64,000 bases of DNA, from NCBI RefSeq assembly GCF_014356525.2, contig NC_052507.1, forward strand, positions 51,669,963-51,733,962, given 5' to 3'. Shown here in pieces: positions 24,861-35,553 of this stretch. How positions within the stretch are numbered: the first letter of the stretch is position 1; each line of letters opens with the position of its first letter. Source of the DNA: Nilaparvata lugens. Taxonomy: Eukaryota; Arthropoda; Insecta; Hemiptera; Delphacidae. Under the pieces are notes generated by a model. That model was not told where the DNA came from. It saw only the letters and a list, made by a program, of their open reading frames with translations, and made no database searches. A program made the position numbers and the translations under genes.

Positions 24861-26059
24861 TCAAACCCAACCTTTTTTTGTTCTCCTTTTCTACAACCGT
24901 CTTATCCTACTTTTTGTCACTTCTCAGTTTCTTCTTATTTTTTCGTCCCCATTTTCTTCCTCCTCCGCGAACCACAACACTGCTCTATACATTTCGTGTG
25001 GACCTTTTATAATCTCCGATATAACGTCTTGAAAAGGGTTTTGTTTGAAATACCATTAGGGGATTAATACCTAACACCAAGGACTATTCTCTTCCTCGAC
25101 TATTTTCTGTATTTGTCTCTGTTATTCTCGCCCCACACTATTTTCATTTTATTTATTTTCCTCTTTTCACAGTATTCTCCTACCATCAGTCGACTCTGTC
25201 ATTCAATTCTGCAATAATCATTACCCAAATTCACATATTATTAAAACATCTGTGAATAAGACGGGTTTCCTATTCTAGCTTTGTACTAAAGTAGTCTCTC
25301 GTAACTCTAGTTCCATTTCATTGGTTCTCTTTTGTAATTTTTTTTTGTTGACATATTGGTAGGCTTTTGTAATGATTGAAAGATGTATTACATCAAAGTA
25401 ATTTTTGAGTTATTTGAAGAACGTCCCACTTGTTCCTTATCAAGTCAACGCATGTCAGTCAATGCCAAATTGGAATTGGTAGAATATTCCTTATGAGAGA
25501 AAGATCAGTCATTTCCAGACCATACCACTGAAAACTTCAATCAGAAACCGCTGGGAAACCTATCAAATCGATTGGTAACCAAACCTATAAAAATTTCCTC
25601 ATAATCTTGTTCTCTGTTACAGTCCCTCTGTTTTTAGCAGGACAGATTCTGATGCTTTACTTGTTTAAAGTTCGTATACTCGGCCATAAATCTACGAATA
25701 AGAAGAGAAATAAGAAAGAATAATAGAAGAGAGGAAACTACTAACGAGGCCTCATACCTCTAGCTAGGTGCAGGACAATCGTACTTGATTCACGAAAAAC
25801 ATGTAAACTCTGTCTTTTCCAATGTAATGAAGCAAAGTTGATGTTTTTTGAAGTTTTATTAGCAACAAACAAATCCAACATGGTTAGCCCAAACTGAATT
25901 GTGATAACTTAAATGAGCGCGACACTCGTAAAACGGTGAACAAGAAGTAGAGTCCCATTTGAGGGTCAGCTAAGACACTAAAACCACTGCCAAGATGTTT
26001 GTTGTTTCAGGTGTATTTTGTGCCTCTTCTATCTTATCCCCTCTTTCCCATTCTCTCTA
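24861..26059. other. non-coding, nothing recognised
   Basis: No gene or repeat family identified. Confidence 0.4.
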
Positions 26060-26823
26060 TTCATTCTTTCTTGTGGCATGGTCTGATGCGCATGGGTTGA
26101 CAAAGACAAAAAGTATTGTCATTGGTTACCCAAGACTGATGAATCAATTAGATGTGGAAGGCTCAAGGGGTTGTCATTAAAGGTAATGTTGTCCCTTTTT
26201 CAGATTGTGTTATGATTCTGGGAATTTCAATTGATTCATCATTGATTTGGCGTGAGCAGACTACTCATATCTGCAACAAAGTGTTTGGTGGCATGCACCA
26301 ATTGAAAAGAATTAAGAGATTTCTCCTGAAATCAGTGCGAGAGTGACTCTGGTGAAAACATTGGTGGTACCATTTCTATTATACTGCTGCATTGTCTATA
26401 ATGATCTCACCGGCGAATTGGATCTGCGCCTGCAGCGGTCTTACAAGTATGCAGTTCGTTACTTCTTCGATGCGAGAAGGGATGCACATATCACACCACT
26501 ATTCAATGATCTTGGATGGCTCAAGTTGAAGGAGAAAAGGAAATTCTTCCTACTCTGCTTGACCTTCAAAATTATAATTATGAAAGAGGGTCCATCCCAT
26601 TTGGAAGACTCCTTCAGGTTATTGGATGAAGTTAATCCGGGTCGCCGTACACGGTCTCATCGATTTACATAACAGATTCCGCTGCACCGCACTGCCATTT
26701 TCAACAACTCTTTCATTGTGACGGCCTCTAGGTTATGGAATGAGTTGCCTGAGCAAATTGTTCTCTCAACATCTCCCTCCATGTTCAAGAGAATACTGTT
26801 TAGTCATCTATTGACTAATTAAC
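26060..26823 (+). pseudogene. LINE ORF2 C-terminal fragment, 5'-truncated and decayed
   Basis: The reading frames from 26060 to 26823 encode the region downstream of the reverse-transcriptase active site in a CR1/L2/Jockey-group non-LTR ORF2. The recognisable order is a TKSIVIGYPRLMN-like segment, MILGISIDSSLIWREQ, KVFGGMHQLKRI, a VKTLVVPFLLYC segment, ARRDAHITPLF, and finally SFIVTASRLWNELP before the stop. The catalytic palm (YADD) is missing, so the copy is truncated at its 5' end, as is usual after target-primed reverse transcription. There is a frame change near 26165, another near 26340, and an in-frame TAA at about 26670. It is related to, but clearly not the same family as, the LINE at 48-53 kb. 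Confidence 0.75.
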
Positions 26824-27344
26824 AAATTCAGTATCTACACAATTCTTCAAGGACGGATGTGAATTTAGTAAGCTTTTTGAGGTCCGCTGAAGTGCAGTTT
26901 CAGATCTTTTAACGCCACTTAAAAGTAATTGTGCTTTATTTGTAGTTTCTTTTATATATATATATATATATATATGTTTTCCTTTTCTTCTTCATCTCTT
27001 CTCCCTGTCCCCTTCAGTACTCTTCTTCATCATCTGTTTTCTCCTTCATCATAACTTTCTTTCACTTTTTTATTATTATTCTTCATTAATTTGTTTCAAC
27101 AATGTTCTTCCTTCTTCATCATATGTATCTTAATAGTTTTCAATTGTAATGAGGTTATACTTTTTTGTTATACTTTTATATTTTTCAATTATTTTTAACT
27201 CAGTTTACTCATTATTTTCTTCTTTTGTACATTTAGAATAATTTTTATCTATATTAATTTATTATCATTTTGTAATTTCGCAATGTTGTAATGTTATTAG
27301 GTCTTTCAAGTAAATAAATAAATCAATCAATCAATAAATCAATC
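26824..27344 (+). mobile_element. 3' UTR and tail of the truncated LINE
   Basis: AT-rich sequence with a (TA)n run at about 26954-26975 follows the ORF2 stop. The tail at 27311-27344 is AATAAATAAATCAATCAATC-like, the sort of short simple-repeat end typical of CR1/L2-like LINEs rather than a pure poly-A tail. Confidence 0.6.
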
Positions 27345-27359
27345 TTCATCTTCTCCATC

Positions 27360-27960
27360 TTCAGTTGATCCATTGTCTATTTTTCCCTATTTCTTCCCTT
27401 TTATACACTTCTGTCATTTTCTTCTCATTTCATAATTTTTTATCCTCACTTCCTCTTCTCCCTTTCCCTTTCCTTCTCTCTCACCCCACACCAATAATAC
27501 TCATTTCCCCCTCCTCTTACTTTTCATTCTTATTATCATGTTCCTCCTTCCCTCTTCCCCTTCCTCTTCCCCTCATCCCTTTTCCCTTTCCCCATCCCCT
27601 TCCCCTTTTCCTTTTCCCCTTCCCACCTTCTCTTTTCTCTTACTTCTTATTTTTATTCTCATGTTCCTTCTCTTAATATTTTTTCTTCCTCTTCTTCTAC
27701 CACAATTTCTTTTTCTTTTCCTCCCTTCACTCCTTAATTTTTTACAATTTTTTTCTACTTTTTATCATTCTGTCTTGCTTATCCTCATATTACTCTCTTC
27801 TCTTCTTTTTAATGTCTTTCTTTTAGTTTTTCTCATTTATAGTCCTCTTCCTCGTCTCCATTCTCGCTTCCTTGTTATCACTGTTTTTCTCCTCTCCTTC
27901 TTCTTTACCTTTACGTAATCACCATTTTCTTCCGCTCCTTCTGCTCCATGTCCTCTCTCT
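27360..27960. repeat. pyrimidine-rich tract
   Basis: About 600 bases of nearly pure C/T on the plus strand, starting right after the LINE tail. No coding meaning. Confidence 0.75.
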
Positions 27961-28079
27961 CTTCATCCTTGTTCTGCCTTCCCTAGTCCGACCCACCTTT
28001 GACTGTAGTCTTTGATGAGCAGTAAAGCACTGACATAAACTTCAGTGGTATAGTCGTTACTGCTTTTATGACCTGCTGC

Positions 28080-28400
28080 TATTTACCGTGCAAGATCACA
28101 ATACCCGATACACGTGCTCGCTCGTGTCCTCTTCCGATCGCCATCTAATTCTACTTGAAGGCCATCAATGACGTTTGAAGGTCATCAATTACAATAAATT
28201 ATCTTCAAGCATTACCGGAAAAGCAATTCATTAATTGCTTTATTAATTGCATATCGTCCATCTCACTACTTTTTTCTAATATCAGTTCTCAGTTGACGTC
28301 TCATTATTGACGATCACTCTCCAATTACCGGATACAAAATTGCAATTGGTCCAATTTTGACGGTCCTTCAGAATGTTGTCATTGCATTCGAATTCACCAG
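28080..28400. promoter_or_regulatory. candidate regulatory block with homeodomain-type sites
   Basis: 28230-28252 contains CATTAATTG and TATTAATTG in tandem, and GAAGGCCATCAAT (28157) is echoed as GAAGGTCATCAAT (28178). ATTAATTG words are typical Antp-class homeodomain sites, and the GAAGGTCA word resembles the nuclear-receptor half site of FTZ-F1. The block is less AT-rich than its flanks. The function is inference. Confidence 0.3.
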
Positions 28401-28979
28401 TAATATTGTAGTTACGGCAGGTTCCACAGGAGATTTTATAGGATGATGTATATTTTATAGATCCTTATTGATCCATAGATGTTTATGAACTCTTCACGGA
28501 TCTTATTAACCTGTATAAATCTTTATGGATGTCATGAGAACCTCCATGAATCCAATTAAATTTTTATGGACCCTTCATGGATCTCATAAATCTCGTTCAT
28601 TTAGAAGAGACTTGATGATACAGGGCATATACCTATCAAAGATCGATTTTGTTGATCAGATATCTAGTTGGTGCACGTAAGATTTCGAAATGATTGAGCG
28701 GCTTGGGAATTGGAGCTCGTATATCTTTATTTTTAATCTACTCCGCAGTAAGTTTTAAAAACAGTTTGTTTCAAGTTTATGTGCGTGACACACGTCACTC
28801 TTAACTTAGTCAACTTGTATTGTAAGAAACTGTGAGGTTATTGAAGATTGAAAAGCTTATGAGCTCATTAGTCCGTCCGCAATTAGTAATAAGTTATTTA
28901 TCACTACGCTTATCATAATTAGGCCCATCTGTGAAAAGCAACGTTATATTTTCATCATGATATGCGAAAAAGTTTGACT

Positions 28980-29226
28980 TTTTCTTCTCCGCCTCTTCAC
29001 CAATTCGTTGCCTATTTTATATTTTTTATACTTTCATAAAACTGTATGTTTATTTCCAGTCTTTTTCCATATCCCCGTAATCATTACCAAATCTGAGCAC
29101 TGCTTTGATAATACTTGTTCTCTCATTTGCTTAGGGTTGTATGGTTTGCTAACGCTTTTAGGGTTGTGTTGCAGAGAGGACCTGGAGTCCTAACTCCGCC
29201 CTAATAAAGGAAATAATTAATCAATC
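28980..29226 (+). mobile_element. probable LINE 3' end (plus strand)
   Basis: The end GAGGACCTGGAGTCC, CCGCCCTAATAAAGGAAATA and ATTAATCAATCAATTG has a polyadenylation-like AATAAA and a simple AATCAATC tail similar to the tail at 27311. The coding part is not recognisable. The 5' limit is approximate. Confidence 0.45.
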
Positions 29227-29277
29227 AATTGATTATTTGCACTTAAAATTACTATAACTTCATTGGTGAGGACTTTG

Positions 29278-29640
29278 AATAAATAAATAAATGTTTTATT
29301 GTAGTAGCAAAAGAGAACATCAAAATGCATTACAACGTCAAATGGTAACAGAAGTAGACACGTAACAAATAAATAGGACTATTAAATACTATAAGTCACA
29401 ATCGTTCACAGGTAAATCATTATAATTAATTCTTCACCCAGAAATTGTTCTCTGTTCTCAATATAACAATCAAGTAATAAAACTATTCCACTTCAAGATT
29501 CATTTCGAAAAATTCATCTATTGTATAAATACAATTTTTTGACAAAATTGATTTTAATTTATTTGCAAATTTTGTAATTCCTAGGCTCCTGATGAAGGAG
29601 GTAAAAATTATATAATTTTATCGTTGTATAGATGAATATA
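29278..29640 (-). pseudogene. LINE ORF2 C-terminus plus 3' UTR (minus strand)
   Basis: On the minus strand a frame from about 29630 reads through FANKLKSILSKNCIYTIDEF to a TAG stop near 29487. This basic-then-YTIDEF ending is the usual last segment of CR1/L2-type ORF2 proteins (compare FYSVDEFL-like ends). It is followed by about 200 bases of AT-rich 3' UTR ending in AATAAAACATTTATTTATTT at 29280-29300 (minus-strand sense). Upstream coding sequence is not recognisable, so the insertion is strongly 5'-truncated. It lies tail-to-tail with the plus-strand LINE end at 29226. Confidence 0.55.
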
Positions 29641-30739
29641 CAGTATAACTATTAATCAATTTTATTTCTATCTTCTCTTCGTCAATAAAAAAAATAAATC
29701 GTCAATAGATTTCAGTTTACTTTTCCTGTAATAAAGTATTCGTTACCATTCATTTATTGATAGAGCGGTTCGCCAATTATTGCTGATATTGGGATAGTCA
29801 TGAATAATCAATCGGAAATTCGTAATTTAGAGATTCCCATTTGATAGGGAAGATACTTTTTTCAAACAAATTGCCAATAAATGAATGGCTGTGACAATTA
29901 CAAATTATTTCTCTTATCTAAGAATATGAAAACAATTTAATTTCAAATTTCAAAATTTTGCTGTAGGCCTAATTTAAGTGCAACAAGCACTTCCAGAATA
30001 TTGAACTGATTTTGAAATATTTCAATCATAACAAATCAAACAATCGACTAATTATTTATGAGTAGTCCCTCACCTTAGCTGTCTCGTGATTTATTAATCA
30101 ATTTCAGTTTGATTATCAGTCTTCCTGTATCAGTCAGGTAGTTTCAGTCAACCTGATTATCATTCAGTCTGAATCAGTCTACCTGATTGCTCCTTAGTTT
30201 TACTGAGTAGATTTTATGATGACCCACTATACAAAGTAGCAATACCTCTTCTGAAGAAGAAATAGTTGCAAGCAATATCTGAGATTTGAAGTCTAGAGAC
30301 AGATTTATCAGATTTGTCGAAGTGGAGGTTGCAGGCAGTTCTAGTCTCTAGAGATGGGTGTGACGACAGTCGACATACAGTATGCATGAACACATGCCTG
30401 TCCTCTTTCTCTCTTTTCTTTTTCTCCTTCTCCTCCTTTTCCCTTGCTCTTGCAATTTGCGTGATGCTGGTGCCTTTGCCTTTGACAAAATCCATTCCAC
30501 TTGCTGCACTGCACGGCAGTGGCAATCACATCTGTCAAAAGCCATTAGATCGAACTGATCTTTTCTACTCATCTTCCTTCTCATTTTGTACTTTCTTCTG
30601 CTACTATTTCTTCTCACCTCCTCAGAATAAGATTCTCTTCTCTCGCGACAACAAAAATGGAAAGGTTTCCAGCACGTGTCAAGTAAGACAAAAATGCTGG
30701 GATAATTTCGTGCTGTCAAAAGTATTCAGAGATATATTT

Positions 30740-31330
30740 TTCTAGCCCCCTGTGGGTTGTGGGAGCTTTGAGTCGATCATCGTACTCAAGAATGTGTTGA
30801 AAACCAGAATTCACCCACAGTATCCATGCTTGTCGTAGGAGGCGACTATAATGAACCGCAAGGCAACTCCAGAAGTTGCCTTGCCTTCAAACCCACGGGG
30901 ATCTGCCCCATCAGGGCAGTTTCGGAGGGGAAAAAAGAAAAACCCAAGAGACCAGAGATGGGTGAAACTCCAGGCAGAAATGAGGGTCAAGAGGCTGAGT
31001 CGAGGGTGGCCGGGTGCCGGGCGCCCTAGAGGCAGTTTGGCGTCCCCTCTCAGCGGAATGACCTACAAAAAGGCCAGGAGTGGAACTCATGTAGGTCACG
31101 AGGACTAATCAGTCTGAAGAGAATGCCAAGTATATCAAACTGGATTTCGACAAGGATTGCAACCAGGTGATGAATGGAATGTTAGTATAGGGAAAACACC
31201 TGGTTCTTGTAAAGGACATAGGTATAATTGGTTTGCCCAACTAACATACTACTTGGGAACACAAAAAGCTTCGGTTGACGTGTGGGGTTTTTTGAACCTT
31301 TGGATCTCTGAATCCGTCCCTTCTTAAACA
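30740..31330 (+). mobile_element. GC-rich non-LTR-derived fragment
   Basis: The core 30826-31110 is far richer in GC than its surroundings. It contains CTGTGGGTTGTGGGAGC, ATGCTTGTCGTAGGAGGCGA, GCAACTCCAGAAGTTGCC and CGGGTGCCGGGCGCCCTAGA. TGTCGTAAGAGGCGACTA-like motifs following a CTGTGGGTT motif are something I recall from the 5' regions of insect non-LTR elements or derived SINEs; the family is not certain. Two overlapping open frames of 67 and 85 codons are probably 5'-region frames, not genes. The possible 3' limit is near the TTCTTAAACAATAAACAATA string. Confidence 0.4.
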
Positions 31331-32238
31331 ATAAACAATAATATAGAGATAGTACCCTAAATTAAACCAATTTATATCAAGATTGTGGATAATTTCAAGC
31401 AACTGAGATATGTATCATACTCACCATTATTCTAATAATAGCTTATCTCCAAATCATTCACTAGATTACTCATTTTAATTTTCATGACAGTTCCTATATT
31501 ATGCAGCTCCTACGATTAATTATAATGTAAATATTCTTTTCTCATTTTCGTTTTTGGATCATGTTCCATTATTACACCTACATTATAGATACATTACACC
31601 TTCTTATATAGTTGTGAAAAGACACAACAGTCTTTTGTTGTCCAAAATGAATTGATTTTATGATCATAGTGATTTTGATTGTAACATAATAATAATTGAG
31701 TCTAGAATCAGAGTCGGATTGCTGATTCTTTTCAATTCTTGAATTGTATCTCAAAATAACTGTTATTATATTGATATTTTCTGTTACATTATTATTTAAT
31801 ACCTGTATTGTTGAACAGTAAATATAAATGTTAATGCCGTTCTAGTGACAGTTTGAATTGCCGCCTATTTACACATTCAGTGATCTCCATTCCATTTCTA
31901 TATCCAATCCAATCATTCCATATTTACACTACCAAACAAACGTGAACGGTTTGGCACCAATTGAAACTATTTAAACTATCCCATTCCACAACTCATACCC
32001 ATTCACGCTTACATTCCGCATTTGAATAGAATGGAGATCAGAACAATAGTTGTGATTGTGGCCAGTACAATTGCACAGCTCTGAATGTCTTGGTTAGGTC
32101 TACCTCCAGCTGTTATAATCCAGATTGAGAAGTGTATCGTATCCGAGACTGAGCGGGTTTTGTATCCTAAGTTATAGCAATGTACCTAGAATCCAATGTA
32201 TTGAGTGTTATAGGTAGCAATTTCTTCCATTTTAGTCG
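31331..32238. other. AT-rich, nothing recognised
   Basis: No gene. A short inverted repeat, GATCTCCATTC at about 31882 and GAATGGAGATC at about 32029, spans about 160 bases and might mark a small decayed element. Confidence 0.4.
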
Positions 32239-34165
32239 ATGACTTCAATTTCACTCTCAATGGATTGTTATTCTTATTCTTCTTCTAGTCCTTCATCTTC
32301 CTTTTCCTCCTCTTCTCCTTCTTCCTTCCCACTTACCCTTCCGTCTCCTCCCTTTCAAACCCCTCGTGCCTCTCTTCTCTTTATTCTTCTACTCCACTTC
32401 CTCCTCCTAAGGCTCAGACATATCACTCTTCTCATGCTTTTCTTCATCTTTCAATATTTTCCCAATGTCATCTCCTCTTTTTTAGTGATTCTTCATGTTC
32501 CTCTTCCTCCGATTCCCTCTTTCCCTCCCGAATCGTTTTACTTCTCTTTACTTCTCTCATCACCTATTCCTTCAGTTCCTTCTTTTGCTTCACATCTTGT
32601 TCCTTTAATCCATCTTCATGTACCTTTTCTTCCTTCTTGTAATATTATTAGCATTCTCCTCAGTAATACTTTGCAGTATTTCCCTTCTTTTCTTTGTTCT
32701 TTCAATGTTGCTTTTTCTCCTTCTGTACCGTATCTCCATTCTCCGTCTCGCATCTTCATCTCCTACTCATCCCTCTCCTCCATATTCGTTTTCTTTCACT
32801 TCTTACTCTTGACCATACTTCTACTTCTTTTGCCTCCTTCATTCTCTTCTACCCGTTCCTCTTCAACCTCTGCTTCTCCTCTTCCTCTTCTTCTTCTTCT
32901 TCTTCTTCTTTCCCTGCTCCTCCTCCATTCTTGTGGCCGTTGGATCTTGTTCACGTTGGATGTGCATCACTCACAGCACGGCATGGCTCTAATCTGGCAT
33001 TGGCTTGGGAGGAGCACAGCCACAGCACAGCAGAGCAGAGTGGTGTCACCAGCAGTGATTGATTGCAGCCGCCTCTGCCTTCGATTATTGTTATTATTGA
33101 TTGGGCCGGCCGGCTATGGCCGACGTCTTGTTTGTTCAGGCTTATCTCTTTATCCTCCTCCCCCTCCTTTTCCTCCTTCACCACCTTTTCCTCCTCCTCA
33201 TTCTCCTCCTTCTTCTCCTCTCTTCTTCCCAGTCATTCTAGATACAATTTTTGTGTTGGCTGCAAATATTTAGTTCTCCTTCCATCTTTTTAAATATTAT
33301 ATGTTCCTCATCTCTAGAGTTAGCAATTCCCACAAATACATTTCTTATCTTTTACTTCTTCATCTTTTACTTCTTCATCTTTTACATCTTTCCCACCTTC
33401 TTATCTTCTTGATCTCACATCAATCTTCTCCTTCTCTCTTCTTAAATCCAATTCTCTCTTCTCTTTCTCTTATTCTATTTCCCTCCCCCTCTTCCTCGTC
33501 ATTTCCTCACTATTTTTTTCATCTCGTATTTTACTCTTCCTTCTCCTCTCCATCATACTTTTCTTTCCTTTTACTTACTCTTCCTTTCTTTTCTATGCTC
33601 TACTTCTCTTATTTTCTCCTCCTTTTACTATTACTCTTCTCTCCTTTCCATCCTCCTAATTTCTTATTTCTCCACTTTCTCGTATCTTCTGCCTTTCACT
33701 TTCCCACCTTTTCATCTCGTCCTTACTCCTCCTCCTTCTTCTCTTCCCATTTTCAACACTCATCAATTTTTAAATTCATATAATTTCCTCTTCTTCGTAT
33801 CTTCTTTTTGTCATTCCTCTTATTCTGTATAGAATTTATTCCTCTCCTTTTTCTTCTCTCCCTCGTTCATTTCTATCAACTCTTTTTCCTTCCATCCCAT
33901 TTCCATCTTTGTACTGATACTCGGAGTGTTCCTCTTATCTTCTTTCCTTTTCCTTTTTTCTCTCTTAGTTTTCACCCAGTTCAATCTCCCCGTAATGTTC
34001 CTTCCTTTAGGCTTCTCTTCTCTTCTTCTTCCTTCTTTTTTGCCCCTTCATCTCCTCTTCCTCTTCGACCTCTTCCTTATCCTATATTTCATCCTCTTTC
34101 TCCCTTCTCCTTTTGGCCGTCTTCCTCCTATTCCTTCCGTCTTCGTTCTCCCCCTCCACCGATCG
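32239..34165. repeat. 1.9-kb strand-asymmetric pyrimidine domain
   Basis: Except for a mixed insert at 32930-33145, the plus strand is overwhelmingly C and T, made of degenerate CTTC, CCTC and TTCTTC words. Frames up to 344 codons are open only because pyrimidine strands contain almost no stop codons; they encode Ser/Phe/Leu/Pro low-complexity strings with no domains, so I reject them as genes. Confidence 0.85.
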
Positions 34166-34242
34166 GCCGCCTAAATATTCAGTGAGCATTCCAGCCTAGT
34201 AGCGGCTTCCGATCCTCGTGTCCATCGTGGGGGCCCTACGTG

Positions 34243-34273
34243 ATTAATCAAGCGGCGACGTTATTAATCAAGC
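34243..34273 (+). promoter_or_regulatory. paired ATTAATCAAGC sites
   Basis: An identical 11-mer ATTAATCAAGC occurs at 34243 and 34263, exactly 20 bases apart, within a GC-rich block (34150-34290). TAATC is the Bicoid/Otx-type and TCAAG the NK2-type core. Regulatory use is inference. Confidence 0.3.
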
Positions 34274-34512
34274 CTCGGCTTGAGAGCCTTTGACATATAG
34301 GCTGGCTTGGTATGCTTCTGGCTTGTCTCTGTGCTTACTCTAGGCTACATTCAAGAGCTCCATACATGTTTGATAAGAACTACACTAATTGGTTCTCAAC
34401 TCACCTGGGGATGAATAGTATTGATTAAATTTGTTTCTGGTGAGATTAAGATACGGCACAAGGTTGAATACGGTCACTCGGTTCATTTAGATTTCGATTT
34501 TTGTTTGCCTTT

Positions 34513-35006
34513 GCTGACTGTGATGAACACATAAGTTCCAGACTTGTGCGCCAAAGATGGGCATGATGATGATGATGATAAGATGATTAGTGAGAGATGA
34601 CTGGATCCACAGCTTTAGATGTGTTCCGAACCACTAGGAAGAGATTTTTAAACGCTGACTGTGATGAACACATAAGTTCCAGACTTGTGCGCCAAAGATG
34701 GGTATGATGATGATGATGATGCTGATGATGATAAGATGATTAGTGAGAGATGACTGGATCCACAGCTTTAGATGTGTTCCGAACCACTAGGATGAGATTT
34801 TTAAACGCTGACTGTGATGAACACATAATTTCCAGACTTGTGCGCCAAAGATGGGCATGATGATGATGATGCTGATGATGATAAGATGATTAGTGAGAGA
34901 TGACTGGATCCACAGCTTTAGATGTGTTCCGAACCACTAGGATGAGATTTTTAAACGCTGACTGTGATGAACACATAAGTTCCAGACTTGTGCGCCAAAG
35001 ATGGGT

Positions 35007-35053
<47 letters not shown>

Positions 35054-35128
35054 AAGATGATTAGTGAGAGATGACTGGATCCACAGCTTTAGATGTGTTC
35101 CGAACCACTAGGAAGAGATTTTTAAACG
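34513..35128. repeat. four-unit tandem array with internal (GAT)n
   Basis: Units start with GCTGACTGTGATGAACACAT at 34513, 34654, 34807 and 34957 and measure 141, 153, 150 and 172 bases. Outside the internal ATG/GAT run, units are almost identical (CCAGACTTGTGCGCCAAAGA, GAGAGATGACTGGATCCACA, GTGTTCCGAACCACTAGG). The length variation comes from the microsatellite, longest in unit 4. The unit may be a retroelement 3' end carrying its own simple-repeat tail. Confidence 0.9.
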
Positions 35129-35230
35129 CGTGTTAGTGGTAGGCGCAAGTCTCTCAACCTATCAGAGTAATACCGTATTATAGAGCGATTGTGAAGGCAT
35201 AATGGAAATTTCCGATAAATTCAATGTATA

Positions 35231-35308
35231 GATGGTTCAGTCACAAGAAAAAGATTGAAATTGCATCGGTCCTTCGGGGACTGAGCAGTGTCTTGTGACT
35301 AAGCCATC
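35231..35308. other. stem-loop with nested TTCG hairpin
   Basis: GATGGTTCAGTCACAAG (35231-35247) pairs with CTTGTGACTAAGCCATC (35292-35308) with two mismatches. Inside, TCGGTCC and GGGACTGA flank a TTCG loop. Could be a small decayed inverted-repeat element or a structured RNA. Confidence 0.4.
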
Positions 35309-35553
35309 TGAAGCATGGTAACGTGTACCTAGAGTTCTATCTGATAATGTGATAGTATTTTACGGGCCCGTTTGCAGGGTTTGCAAGAATGACGTTTCCA
35401 GTCGAGGCGTTATCCGAGACTAGAATTTCATTCGAGCCCTGCAAGAGACATTCACGTCCAAGTAACGTACACTATTTTTTGTCATAATAATCTAATGAAA
35501 AATAATTGGGAAGTAGAAAGCATCACCTGCTTGTGCTGAGGTTAGAACCTCAG

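Noticed and set aside
32239..33273. 344-codon open frame, plus strand
   Set aside because: It is a translation of a pyrimidine-rich tract in which stop codons are rare; composition is Ser/Phe/Leu/Pro with no domain or splice structure.
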